NCBI GenBank assembly: GCA_038496445.1
Contig: JALMLS010000520.1
Span: 186,001 to 250,000, forward strand
Direction: 5' to 3'
Origin: Trichosphaerium sp. ATCC 40318
Taxonomy: Eukaryota; Discosea; Flabellinia; Trichosidae
DNA: 64,000 nt
The translations under genes and the position numbers were made by a program. Positions 21,549-34,164 of the stretch are shown here, one piece after another (positions within the stretch are counted from its first letter, which is position 1; the number at the start of each line of letters is the position of its first letter). The notes beneath the pieces were generated by a model. The model searched no databases. It worked only from the letters and a program-made list of their open reading frames with translations, and was not told the origin of the DNA.

Positions 21549-24500
21549 TTATTCAATTGCAGAGTATCTAAGTGACCTTCTACTTGTTGTTTTGTACACT
21601 GCGATATCGGCTAGTAGTTTGACATTTTCTTCATTCACTTCTACATTTTCTTTTTTTAGTTTGGCATTTTGCTCTAATAGTTTAGTGATTTGCGCATTTA
21701 GGTTGATTATCTTTTTCTCCAGTAGTTCGTTGTTGAGTTGTTCCGAATCCTTCAGCTTGGTGTCTGATTCCTTATGGACGCTGGCGCTTTCTTCCTTGAG
21801 CTTTGAGAGTTTTTCTGTTGATGGTACATCTTGCAAGATGGTGTTTTCTTCCTTCATCTTTGAAACATTTACTTTTAATGACTGATCTTGTATGCCTGGT
21901 TGGTCAACTTGGTCCAGTGTTGCAGCTGCCCATAATTGCCTTTACAGTATTAGTGCAATCGCTGATTTGTTTAGGTTCTTACCGTTCAGTTTTGAACTGC
22001 TCATCTTCGTCAGACAACTCATCCGACAATGAACCAGCATCTTCTGATTCTGAAAGATCCAATTTACTTGATGTCATTTTCACGTGTTCTATTAGTGTAT
22101 CGGTTAATTTATCCTTCCTTTTCCGTTTCCTAGGTTTTTTTACAACCTTCACAACATAGCGTGCAACTGCTTGAACATCTAAATAAAAATGTAAGAATCT
22201 TATTTGAAGATCTTTACCATTTACCTTGAGCGACAACCAACTCATCACGTGAATACTTGTCAACATTTTCTTTAACTGCTTGCCCCTTTTTGTTTATCAC
22301 TGCATAATGACTTTGGTATCCAGGTTTAATAGGTTTACCCATAAAGTTGTCGCTGTCTATAGGGTTTTCCGTTACCTACAGTACTATTAACAACGTCATC
22401 ACATTTAAAGTTGTGCATACAGGATACACATTCCCAGGAGTAACCAAACTCAGAATAAGTGTTTTTTCAGTTTTTGATGAGTCGTACAAGCAAGCGTATG
22501 TGATACTACTCTATTGTAAAAGTGTTAAAAAGGACTTGAAAGAAGTTGGTTAAGTACTGTAAAGTAGATTCCTTGTCCATAATATCCAGCATCCAATGAA
22601 CTTACAGTTCCAAATCCAGCTTTTACAATACTTGCAGCTGCTTCAGGAGTTGTCCCATGAACCATAAGCAGTACCGGCAACTAAGCAATTAGTCAAGAAA
22701 GATTGAGCTTAAAGATATTACCTGTTCTGAGTTGGTTGTCAAACTATTATCTTTCAGAGATGAAAACCTCTCAGCAATGCTGGCCTTTTGAGCATTGTCG
22801 CTCCAATCATTCTTACAAAATTTAGTAGGCAGTTCTCTAAAGTACATAAGCGCATTTAATTGAAACTGTGTGACCTATGAACAAGCTGCGAACGTACTGG
22901 TGCCTGTGTTTAAGTATTGTATTGTACATGCCAAAGTTTCGTGTCAAAACATCATTGCAAACAAGATGTGCTGATACAACACTCACTTGATCATATCCAT
23001 GCATTTTTGACATTTGTTCATGAAGAAACGCTAGTTCTCTCTTCTCAACAGTACCATTCTTGTCAAAAAGGTCTAACGTTCGGTAGTGTGTTGCCTTTTC
23101 GATAGTACCCCTTCAAGTATGTTAAGCGAGCAACAGGACACAAAAGTAAGTACTTGTTGTTTGACCTATCCCAGTTTTGTGCATACTCCAATCTCGGGTT
23201 CAAGTTCCACGACGGCTTACTTTGTAATCCTAACAGGGATTAGTTTTTAAACCAACGAGTATTGGTACCTGCTTCAACATCATTTAATGTTTGATTCGGA
23301 GAGATAGGGTGAATAGCATACTTGGTACAGTCACACTTTGAAGAACGATTAAGTGGTAACTTTATATGTGTTAGCAAACAAACTTGTATTAGATCAAGTA
23401 CCTGTTTGTTATCGCATTGCTTGACACAATAAGAGCACAAGAAACTATTAAACTGTCCGCCTACAAATTACCTATCAGCTGTATGTGTAAAATAATACTG
23501 ATACCTATATTTTGTTCCAAAGAGTTTATACACCATCCTTCTTCCGCACACAGTAGATCAAGATCATCGACACCAGTTTGTTTATTAGTAGTCCACATGT
23601 GTTCTGGTAAATCAAACAAAATACCTTCCATCAAGTCTCCTTGCTGAATCCAAAAGCTCTAAATACTCGCTTAGTTTTGAATATAGATTGAATAAACTGT
23701 GAAAAAAGCGTACCGAAGATTGGACAAATATGCGATTGTAAGTACAAATCAAGTTACAAATACCTTTCTTCATTGACAGTTGAAAATAAGAACGTGTTGG
23801 CTTTTTGTAAGATTAGGTGGACACTTCAATGACTGAACAGCGTACCAAATATTGTAACCACTTTGCAAGATTGCATCTCCATTGTGGATTACGTTTCATG
23901 TGAGCACATGATAGCCATATTGATCGACTTTCTTGTTGATCATTTGGAAAGTGCATTAATACAGTTTCAAACACCTTGGTATACGCAGGATCATTATCAA
24001 CAACAACATTTATAAATATGGTCTCAAAGCCGAATGTCTGTTTGCTCATAGTTCGTGAAAAAACATTGCTTGCGTTTGACAACAAGAGGAAAACTGAAGT
24101 TTTTTGAAGATGTGCTAAGAAACAATGTTAGTGTCTTTTCCTGGAACATATAGTATCACCTGCGTAAAGTAAAGGTGTCCACCCTTTGTTATCAACAGCT
24201 TCGATATCTGCTTTCGACGCAATTAACTGCTCAACAACTTTGCTGTGTCCGTGCATGGCTAACAAGTGTAAGAAATAAACTAATCAAAAAGGTACAAGCC
24301 TGCTATATGTAAAGCATTTTGTCCATCGTTGTTTGTAACCCCAACATCTGCTCCTGATTTTAGCAATAATTCAACAACATCAACATGACCATAGTATACT
24401 GTAAAGTGTGAGTAACATCCACTGTTTATGGCGCTGTACCTGCAACATGCAAAGGCGTAAATTGTTCTTTGTTTGCCGTATGAATATTTGCGTTGGCTTT

Positions 24501-24982
24501 GATCAATGAGGAAACAATAACAGTATGTCCAGTGGATGCTGCAAAGCGAGTAAGCTTTTGCAACAGTTTAAAAAAACAAAACGTACCTGCAAGATGTAAC
24601 GCCGTACATCCTTTGTCATTCGTAGCTTCAATGTTTGCTCCTGAGAGTAAACACATTGATACAACACTAGGCATACTACGAGCTAAAATGGGTTAATACA
24701 CAAAAACATCTAGAGACAAACCTGAATGCAGTAGAATATCATCGGCTGTCCCCTCTTTGCTTAGCTCCTTCTTGAGTTTATTGACTACAAGCAAGCTTAT
24801 GAATAAAACGAAGCTATCTTATTAACAGTACCTGTTGTAATATTCTTGTACAAGTAATGTTGTGAAAGCTTTAGTAACTCAGCCGAGAAAGCAAAATCAC
24901 CACTAATCTTTGCACGTGCGGGAAACGACCTTCGTATACTACCTATTATTACTCGCGGTTTTCCCTGGCAATGCATTGACAT
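21549..24982 (-). CDS. Ankyrin-repeat protein with PARP-like ADP-ribosyltransferase domain (copy A)
   Basis: The gene reads from ATG 24982 (MSMHCQGKPRVIIGSIRRSF). Four ankyrin repeats follow, each on its own exon. Examples are ANIEATNDKGCTALHLAG, ANIHTANKEQFTPLHVAG and KADIEAVDNKGWTPLLYAG. A central region not recognised (AKWLQYLVRCSVIEVST, FDLPEHMWTTNKQTGVDDL) leads to a catalytic domain. It reads LPVLLMVHGTTPEAAASIVK, AGFGTVSSLDAGYYGQGIYF, then GKPIKPGYQSHYAV and YSRDELVVAQ. His of HGT, Tyr of GIYF and Glu of DELV make the H-Y-E triad of PARP-type ARTs. The C-terminus (21549-21890) is a coiled coil after an acidic Ser-rich linker. It is a tandem duplicate of the gene at 25663-29909. It is predicted to transfer ADP-ribose from NAD; the target is unknown. 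Confidence 0.7.
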
Positions 24983-25662
24983 GAAGACGATAATCTCAAC
25001 TATGAGGTGTGGGTTCACAGCTGGCGCTTATTAATATTACTTTTCGTACACAAGACGGTTCGCTGTAAAAACAAATTAAAAAAACAACTTCGCTTTCATG
25101 ACTGCTTTAACCTGTGTCGTTGTATCTCTGAGTTTACTTTTTATTTCCCACGCGACAATAGCGCATTCTATGCGGCTATGACATTGTGGGAAGCTAATCT
25201 GCTTAAAACAGTAGCGACGAAGCCACTATGGCGAAGACATACTAGGAACTGGTACCGAATCAGGTAATCAGTCTGAAAACCTTTGTGAATAAACTAGCGT
25301 ATCACGTGATATGTGAAGGTCTGTTCGGAGCAAGCGTAGTAAATCTAAGTTCACGCCTAGGTGTTTTGGTGTTAAAGTCCGCCGGCATTTTTTTCGAACA
25401 AGCGGTTCGAAATATTGAAAACTTGGGAGCATTGGTTTGTTACGCTACGGTGCGTAGAATTAACTTGATATACTTCGCTACAACTAAGAATTTACAGACT
25501 TAGTTGTTCAAGCTAAAAGTCGTTAATAAATCACGTGTTCATTGGACAATAATCAGCTCTCACTGCGTATTATAGTACTTTAAAGATGTGGATATACTTT
25601 AAGCTATGACTTGGTTGTATGATACAGGTTTTTACTTTACAAGCATAGCGTATCTATTTGAG
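24983..25662. other. Intergenic region between the ankyrin-ART copies
   Basis: There is no supported gene. Open frames at 25007-25267 and 25285-25503 have no domain or splice support. CACGTG occurs near 25304 and 25532. Confidence 0.45.
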
Positions 25663-28600
25663 CTACTTCATGTTACTCTCAAGACTAGCAATTCTAGCTA
25701 ATAGTTTCATATTTTCTTCTTCTAGTTTAGCGATTCTATCAAGGTGCATGGCATTGCTTTTCTTCGTTTTGGCATTATCTTTCTGCAGTGTAGCATTTTT
25801 TTTCTCAAGTATTTTGTTGGCTTGTTTCAACTCCTTCAGTTTGGCGTTTGATTCCTTAGAGATGATGTTTTCTTCCTTCATCTTTGAAACTTTTACTTTT
25901 AATGACTGATTTTGTATGCTTGGTTGGTCAACCTTGTTCAAAGTTGCCGCTGCCCATAATTGTCTTTTGCAGTATTAGTACAATCACTGATTTGTTTATA
26001 TTCTTACCGTTTGGTTTTAGACTGATCATCTTCATCAGACAACTCATCCGACAATGAACCAATGCTTTCTGATTTTGAAATATCCTTCGATTTACTCAAT
26101 GCCATTTTCGCGTCTTCTAATGGGGTTTTGTTTGATTTTTGCTTTTTTTTGGTACTTTTTTTAATCAATCTCCGTTGTTTTGGTTTCTTTACAACTTTAA
26201 TAACATAGCGTGCAACTGCTTGAACATCTAAATAAAAATATAAGAATCTTATTTGAGAGATCTTTAACATGGCACCTTGAGCGACAACCAACTCATCACG
26301 TGAATAGCTATCAACATTTTCTTTCACTGCTTCTCCATTGTTGTTCACCACTGCATAATGACTTTGGTATCCAGGTTTAATAGGTTTACCCACAAGGTTG
26401 TCGCTGTCTATAGGGTTTTCCGTTACCTACAGTACTATTAACAACGTCATCACATTTAAAGTTGTGCGTACAGGATACACATTCCCAGGAGTAACCAAAC
26501 TCAGAATAAGTGTTTTTTCAGTTTTTGATGGGTCATAAGCGCAAGCGTATGTGATACTACTCTATTGTATAACTGTTAAAAAGGACTTGAAAGTAGTTGA
26601 TTGCGTACTGTAAAGTAGATTCCTTGTCCATAATATCCAGCATCCAATGAACTTACAGTTCCAAATCCAGCTTTTACAATACTTGCAGCTGCTTCAGGTG
26701 TTGTCCCATGAACCATTAGTAGTACCGGTAACTTAATAGACTAGTCAATTAACAAAGAGGTGTTACATGAATAAACATTACCTGTTCCGAATTGATTGTC
26801 TTATTGTTCAGAGATGAAAACTTCTTGGCAATACTGGCTTTTTTGGAATTCTTTTTCCACTCGTCTTTACAAAATAAAGTAGGCAGCTCCCTACAACGTA
26901 GTTAGTATTAAATGGAAAGTACATGTGAACATACTGGTGCCTGTGTTTAAGTATTGTATTGTACATGCCAAAGTTTCGTGTCAATACATCATTGCAAACA
27001 AGATGTGCTGATACAACACTCACTTGATCATATCCATGCATTTTTGACATTTGTTCATGAAGAAACGCTAGTTCTCTCTTCTCAACAGTACCATTGTTGT
27101 CGAAAAGGTCTAACGTTCTGTAATGCGTTGCTTTTTTAATGGTACCCCTACAAGTATGTTAAACGAGCAACAGGACACAAAAGCCGAGTACTTGTTGTTT
27201 GACCTATCCCAGTTTTGTGCATACTCCAATCTTGAGTTCAAGTTCCATGACGTCTTACTTTGTAATCCTAACAGGGATTAGTCAACATTTCGTCTTGAAA
27301 TCAAGGAGTACTGGTACCTGCTTCAACATCATTTAATGTTTGATTCGGGGAGATAGGATGAATAGCATACTTGTTACAGTCACATTTAGAAGAACGATTA
27401 AGTTTTACCTTGTACGTGTAAGATGAAAAACGTGTATGTTTGATTGATGTACATGTTTAGTATCAGGTTGCCGAGCGCAATAGCTACATAGGAATTTCTT
27501 AAACTGTCCGCCTATAAATATATCAGTATTTGTATTTTTAAAACATTACACGTGTTTTAGTACTAAAGAAATATACAGACCTATGTTTTTTTCCAAAGAG
27601 TTTATACACCATTCTTGTGCACACAGTCGATCAAGATCAGTAATACCAGTTTGTTTATTAGTAGTCCACATGCCTTCTGGTAAATCAAACAAAATACCTT
27701 CCATCAAGTCTCCTTGCTGAATCCAAAAGCTCTAAATACTCGCTTAGTTTTGAATATTGAATAAACTGTGAAAAAAGCGTACCGGAGCTTGGACAAATAT
27801 GCGATTGTAAGTACAAATCAAGTTACAAATACCTTTCTTCATTGACAGTTGAAAATAAGAACGTGTAGGCTTTTTGTAAGATTAGGTGGACACTTCAATG
27901 ACTGAACAGCGTACCAAATATTGTAACCACTTTGCAAGGTTGCATCTCCATTGTGGATTGCGTTTCATGTGAGCACATGATAGCCATATTGATCGGCTTT
28001 CTTGTTGATCATTTGGAAAGTGCAGCAAGAGAGTTTCAAACACCCTGATATAAGCAGGATCATTATCAACAACGTTCATGAATATGGTTTTAAAACCAAA
28101 CGTCTGTTTGCTCATAGTTCGTGAAACGACATTACTTTCATTGGATAATATGAGGAAAATAGAAGGTTTTTCAAGTTGCGCTAGCAACATGTTAATATAA
28201 TTGTTCGAGGCGAAGATGGCTTTACCAGAGTAAAGCAAAGGCGTCCATCCTTTGTTATCAACAGCTTCTATACTTGCGTTTGATGCAATTAGCTGTTCAA
28301 CAGATTTGCTGTGTCCATATATAGCTAGCACGTGTTAGAAATAAAACTAGTTGTAAGACCTACCAGCTAGATGTAAAGGTGTACGTCCGTCGCTGTTTAC
28401 AGATTCAATATTTGCCCGTGAGTTAATCAATAATTTAACAACATCAGTGTACCCATAACGTGCTGATAAACGTGAGTTACATTGCGATTTGTATGTTAAG
28501 TAATACCTGCATTGTGTAGAGCTGTCCAGCTTTCATTATTTATGGCATCAACACTCACTCCGGATTTGATCAATAATCCAACAACATCACAGTGCCCACG

Positions 28601-29909
28601 ACGTGCTGAGAATTATGAGTTATACATCAGAATTTAGAATATCAAGGTACGTACCTGAAACATGTAAAGCTGTCCACCCTTCGCTATCTACAGCGTGAAC
28701 ATCTGCATTTGCTTTGATCAACAATGCAACGATATCAGCGTGTCCAAGACACGCTACGGGTGAATTACATTTATAGTACGTCCACTAAAAGTACATACCT
28801 GCTTTGTGTAACGCTGTCCATTTATCTGCATCTACAGTATCGAGGTTCGCATTTGCTTGGACCAATTTCGCAATGACATTGGCATGTCCATGATGTGCTA
28901 AAAAGTGATGTAGGTACAAATTAACATCGGAAATCATACCTGCTTTGTGAAGTGCTGTGCACTTTTTATTGTCAGCAACATTAATATTTACATTCGCTTT
29001 GAGCAATAGCGCAACAATCTTAGTGTAACCCTGAGATGCTAAAATGTGTCAAATAGCAAAGATGTAGAAGAAAACCCGTACCTGCGTTGTGTAAAGCAGT
29101 ACATTTATGATTATCAGCAGAATGAATGTTCGCTCCTCCCTCGATTAATGATGCAACGACATTGGCATGTCCATGTTGTGCTAACACGTAAGTTATACTG
29201 TAGTCCACAACAACAACGTACCTGCGATATGCAAGGCTGTACACCCTTCTGTATCTGCGGTATCTAAGTTTACATTTCCTTGAATCAATAACGCAACAAT
29301 GTCAGTTTGTCCATGACGTGCTAAGAAGTATGAGTTACTTACATTGTATACAGTTGACAATAACATGCCTGCTTTATGTAAAGCTGTCCATTTTTCTTTA
29401 TCTACGGCATCAATATCCGCACTTGATTCAATCAATAATTCAACAATATCCGTTTGTCCGTGACGCGCTGAGAAGTGTGAGGAGGTACGCAAATACCACG
29501 ATAATGTACCTGCAAGATGTAACGCTGTACACCCTTGTGTATTTGTAGCTTCAATATTTGCGCCAGCTTGTAAACACATTGATAAAATATTATGCATGCC
29601 GCCACGTGCTAAATTGGGTTGATACACATTAACCTCCAATAGTATTTTGTACAAACCTGAATACAGTAAAATATCATTGGCTGTCTCGTGTTTACTTAGC
29701 TTCTTCTTGAGTTTGTTGACTAATAAATTTTAAGATATTACAAAGTTATCTCATATTAACAGTACCTGTTGTAATATTCTTGTACAAGTGACGTTTTTGT
29801 AGTTTTATTATTTCAGCTACGAAATTAAAGTTAGATCTTTGCACGTGCGATAACAAACTTGTTTAACACCTTTTATTGTTCGCGGTTTTTCTTCGTCACG
29901 ATTTGACAT
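25663..29909 (-). CDS. Ankyrin-repeat protein with PARP-like ADP-ribosyltransferase domain (copy B)
   Basis: This is the tandem relative of copy A, with the same order of parts but about ten ankyrin repeats instead of four. Each repeat sits on a separate exon of about 100 nt. Examples are ANIEATNTQGCTALHLAG, ADIDAVDKEKWTALHKAG, VNLDTADTEGCTALHIAG and ANIHSADNHKCTALHNAG. The ART core is present (GTTPEAAASIV, YYGQGIYF, GYQSHYAVVNNNGEAV, DELVVAQG). The acidic linker and a C-terminal coiled coil (KMKEENIISKESNAKLKELK) end at 25663. The first exon (ATG 29909, MSNRDEEKPRTIKG) does not run in frame into the next segment (SNFNFVAEIIKLQKRHLYKN) as it does in copy A. Either an intron is used or the 5' end carries an indel. 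Some internal blocks are nearly identical to copy A. Confidence 0.65.
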
Positions 29910-30406
29910 TTCTGTTGCGGTCACGCAAGTTGATGATAAAAAATATTAAGCTTCACATTCTATTAACAAATTGTGAGGTCAAAACACTTTGAAAAATGAC
30001 GGCATTGAGTACTATGAGTGGCGAAATACTACAGCTTCACGTGTAGCACCAATATCAACACGTGTATTTCCGACTGAAACAACTGCCAGTACATCGATTA
30101 CTTTTTAACCACGTGACAACAGTAGTAGGTGTTTATGTTTACGAGTGACGCTGCAAGAGCAGTGTAATTGCAGAAGAAAAATCGCAATACCTACGTCGCA
30201 ATTCCCTCTGACAAGATATCGCTTGTACCAGTGAGAAACGACTCGGTTTACCATGCCTCTCGGAACCAGTTCATGTACTCAATCCTCCTTTGCTACTTTA
30301 GGAGCGGCCATAAAGCTGTACACCACTTTGAGTACGTGACCGAGACATAGCGTAGTCAAAATGGAGTCAATTTCAAAGCAAATCACGTAGTACTGCTATC
30401 TCAACC
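29910..30406. other. Intergenic region, CACGTG-rich
   Basis: There is no supported gene. Three CACGTG palindromes fall within about 80 bp (near 30038, 30058 and 30110). A 60-codon frame at 30168 lacks an ATG start. Confidence 0.45.
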
Positions 30407-30686
30407 ATGCTTCTTCGATTGAACGCTCGTGCCGCTATCAGACCAACTACAAGCTATGCTCAAGGTAATTAGAGTCTTATTCGCTGTATAATGATTTATT
30501 GCAGATATAAAGCGTGTACAAGTGCGCAGCTACAATTTTAGCGCCGTTTTGCGCAATGAAGGCGAAACTGAATCAAAGGCAAGAAAACCGTCTATAACCA
30601 CTCCAACAGCTTCTTTATATTTTACAAAGCCAGTAGACTCCTTCAAACAAAATAACGTATTTGTAGGTCCACCCTTCCATGATTGA
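30407..30686 (+). CDS. Small, possibly mitochondrial protein of unknown function
   Basis: ATG 30407 codes MLLRLNARAAIRPTTSYAQ, an amphipathic Arg-containing leader typical of mitochondrial import. A short intron with donor GTAATT and acceptor TTGCAG separates it from IKRVQVRSYNFSAVLRNEG. That frame continues without stops to NNVFVGPPFHD and TGA 30684-30686. The product is about 80 residues. No family was recognised. Its stop codon overlaps the start proposed for the next gene, which is unusual here and leaves open that one of the two starts is wrong. Confidence 0.4.
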
Positions 30687-31461
30687 CCCAAACACTCAAA
30701 GATTCGTCGCACAAAGAGCACTAGACGCCAGATCAAGAGTACGCTTTGTCATAACTTTACACTCTAGCGCTGGTTTTACCTCTAATACTTGCTTGTCCAG
30801 TGTGGATACCCTAATTGTCCAAACCCACGTATTGAAAAGAACACACTCCGCATTGGTGATAAATACGGTAGATTCCACGCCGGCGCGTACAAAATCAGAT
30901 GGTACGTTTCTCTTACAAGCCCTTACATACGCACCAAACAAAAAACACTCATTATTATCATTGCTTGCCTTTATACGCAAAAATACGGCTAAAACATGTC
31001 ACTCAAGCACCAGGATGCGCAATTCACGCTATTAAAAGTTTTTCCTTTGCATAAACCGTTTTTATTTTTCAGTTTGTTAGCGCAACTACCTCAACCGTGA
31101 AATATACAAAGAATTATTCACGTTGCTTGCAAAATGCTATTCTGCTTGAAAAAAAACAAAACAATTCTGACACAAAAGCTCGTTTGTCTTTCTTTGTACC
31201 AATTCTACCTTCGTTATGTTCATACAATATTATAGGTATAAACCGGACTGCAAGAAACTCATTTCAAAATTTGTAAAAGCAAGAAAACCAGAAAACATTA
31301 TCAAATCTGAAGATGATGTTGAGGGCTTTGACAAACTTAATGAAGAGGACCAAGCACTCGTAAGAGAACTCATCGATAACACTCAAGATGAGAGACAAAG
31401 AAGAGAAGAACGTATGCGTGCTATGCTCGGTGAAGATATGGATGATGATGAAGACGATTAG
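30679..31461 (+). CDS. Small PARP-type zinc finger protein
   Basis: Exon 1 (MIDPNTQRFVAQRALDARSR) splices in phase 0 to an exon reading CGYPNCPNPRIEKNTLRIGD, then FHAGAYKIRW. A second intron (donor GTACGT near 30901) leads to YKPDCKKLISKFVKA, SEDDVEGFDKLNEEDQALV and an acidic tail (MLGEDMDDDEDD), ending TAG 31459-31461. CxxC...LRIG...W(Y)xxxC followed by GFDxLxxEDQ is the layout of the PARP-type zinc finger that recognises DNA breaks in PARP1 and DNA ligase III. Here it stands alone. The usual zinc-ligand His after WY is Lys in this model, unless a small exon is hidden in the 330-nt second intron. The role is inferred as nucleic acid binding. Confidence 0.55.
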
Positions 31462-31847
31462 ATGTGTAATAAAGAGAAAAAAAAAATATAATAAGCGACA
31501 CATTCAGTTAAAAAACAAAAAACCATCAAAAAAAAAAGTTGTGTAAATCAGCCTGAGTTCACATGTTGAAACAGCCAATAAACAAGCTATGTACTACAGA
31601 GTATTAGAGTGCTTGTGACGTTACAATACTCGATTCTTTTAAGCAAATGAGTCACAAGTAAAAGAGCATCACTACGCGTTTACATCGCCAAGCCAATACG
31701 TTTCTTCGGTCATAGCAGGATTTAGAAGGCGCTGACGGTTGAAAAACATTTTTATTTGGTTGAATAATTCTACAAAAGTGCTACATTTCACTTGTTACTC
31801 CTCGTCCTCGTACAGATTTAAACTATATATGTATACCAGTTATTTAT
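31462..31847. other. Intergenic region between convergent genes
   Basis: AT-rich 3' flanks. Nothing else is recognised. Confidence 0.4.
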
Positions 31848-32825
31848 TTAATATGCTGCTGTGCCAGCATTTCCTCTCTTTCTAATAGGGCGAACAATGT
31901 CATCCGATACAAATTCAACCTTGACAGGTTGAGACATGACGCGTCTAAACGATGTTAACACGAAGAATACAGGACAGAAAAAAGTAAAACATACTCCTCT
32001 TGAACTGTAACAACAGCTGGTACTGGTTCATCATTGTAAATAGGTTCTTGAGTTCCGAAGAAGCTATTAAGAGAAAAACAGTGAGAAAGGGACAATACAG
32101 CAAAGATCTTTTTTTTTATGGCTGCTGGGCCTTGAACGTACCTGTGTGTTAGGGCAGTGTGCATTCTTGAGCGAGTATGCACTGGTAGCTCGAATCTTTG
32201 AACATTTGCGTTTTTAACGACAGTAGATAAGATGTGTGGCATTTTGACAGTATTCGTTGTGGCAGTAGAGACAGCACTTGTAGGCGCAACATCATCTATT
32301 GGCGCAGCGACGGCGTTTGTAGGTACAATACTGCTTGTCGGTACATCTGTAGCTAATGAGGCTGAAGTAATGGCTTCGTAAACTTTTACTTCGTCAATGG
32401 GAACGCTCTATGGTAAGTATAAGCGCAAGAAACTAAAAGAAACAGAATTACGGCGGTTATTAGTTTTTAACACTTTCCTTTTTGCTATCTACTTTTAATA
32501 GTGGCGTTGTCTTGTGGACAGTCTTGTATACTACTTCTGAATTGCTTTAAGAGACGTGAGTAGGAATGTTCATGTAATAAGTAACGAACCTTTTATTGGA
32601 GCGTACGTAAGAGTGTGCGTCTCTGAATTGTAATTGTAATTGTACATTGTACTCTTCTAATTCGTCCAATCCAAGAGAAATAGCAGCCGTAGCAAAAATA
32701 AAAGGTATGCTTCTATTAACAAAGTAGAGACCTGAGAGTAAGTGTTATTTTAGCTTTCGTTTGTTTTAAATAATCAAATTCTAACCTGAAAGCCTTGAAG
32801 CAGCACCACGAACTACAAGCGACAT
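31848..32825 (-). CDS. Unrecognised protein, possibly mitochondrial
   Basis: The gene reads from ATG 32825: MSLVVRGAASRLSGLYFVNR followed by SIPFIFATAAISLGL, then ELEEYNVQLQLQFRDAHSYV. Later exons give SVPIDEVKVYEAITSASLAT, an Ala/Thr/Val/Pro-rich stretch, FELPVHTRSRMHTALTHR, FFGTQEPIYNDEPVPAV and VMSQPVKVEFVSDDIVRPI. The last residues are GNAGTAAY at TAA 31848-31850. About five or six exons are used. The basic N-terminus followed by a hydrophobic segment suggests import into mitochondria or a membrane anchor. No family was recognised. Confidence 0.45.
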
Positions 32826-34164
32826 TCACGAACAGTGGTAACTTATTTTGTTATTTATTGCTATCTCCTTTAAATATATGTGCGCGAAGTGAGTAGTACG
32901 ACGCTTGTTTACACTTGATTATAATAATGCTCTAAAAAGCGCAAGAAAACGGATTTCGCAAATCGGAGAAAATACTGCGTAAAAAACTTTTTGTTGTGTT
33001 TGTGGCAATGATCATTTATTACTCACAGAACGGAGGCACATTTAAACCCAATGTGGCGCATTTTGAGATGCTGGCAAATTGGTTCTAACCCTGTCATCAC
33101 CTTGTACAGTGATGTATGACATAACCAGCAAACTGCGCTAACACTGTATCTTGAGCATCAATAGAGACCGACCATCTTGTCGTAGCTTTTTAAATCTGGC
33201 AAGTCCTAAAAACCATCGCATCGCCCACGTTTCTTATATGGAGCAACTAGTGCTCGCCCTCAGTAAAGTAAAGTACTGTTGTGGTAGTGTTGTTTTTATG
33301 TTGAGATCCTCAAGGCGCTGAGTGAGCTAGCTGTTGTCTATTCTTTCTTGTAGTTACAATTAAACGTGTTTTTTGGACCCTCATGCGATTAAACAGAGCC
33401 ACGAAGTGTCTAGAACCATATCAGCAAGTGTTATAATGGAGTTCAGTAGTTCTATGAAACATTGAGGTAAACACCAACGATGTTTGTTTATAACTATGAA
33501 AAGCAGCGTACTGTATGTATAAATGGCCTTCATAGAGCCCAGCTCTATCATTAATAGAGGACCTTACCTGAGGGCAACTTAGGAAGTAATCACATCACTT
33601 CGTCTTGCAGTGACCTTACGGGCTTACAAAGTGTAAGGTTGCGAGAACATGGAAGTTTCAAAAAAATATGCTTATTTACCTGAAGTTTATGACGTATGTC
33701 AATCGCCAAAAGCACTTGTGGGGCGCACCCATTGACTCACAACGCGTGATGTATGCGCAAGCGAATCGGTGCGTCTACTGCCCGTTCACCAACGTGCGCA
33801 ATCATGGCGAGTTTTTGAAGCCATCTCAACGGGTTAGTGACTGCGTTGCCTTGCTTATCAATAGCGGCTTGTTTACGCTGTCCGATTGGATCACAGTGTC
33901 AGCGTACAATTAATTGGTTACTATCACCTACGGTACCGTAGTAGCTCTACACCGTAAAAGAGGCGCAAAAGCGGTTGTTTGAGTAATGTTAACAATTACT
34001 GCCAAATGTACTGCATTGTGTCGCGTTGTCTAGTAACTGAGTAGCAGCGCTTATTTTCAACGCTTGATGCCATGTTAACATCTAAACCTCAGAAAATAGC
34101 GCTTTGAGTATACGTCTGCGCAACGTTACTAATCCAACACAAATAGGACGCACTCACCAAAGAT
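32826..34164. other. Longest housekeeping-region gap; nothing recognised
   Basis: There is no tRNA or gene with support. An 81-codon frame at 33668-33913 (containing CVYCPFTNVRNHG) starts at ATG but lacks homology and splice context. Short dyad sequence (GAGCCCAGCTC) lies near 33535. Confidence 0.4.

Noticed and set aside
33668..33913. 81-codon frame with a CxxC motif
   Set aside because: It is isolated, with no second metal-binding pair and no neighbours to support it.
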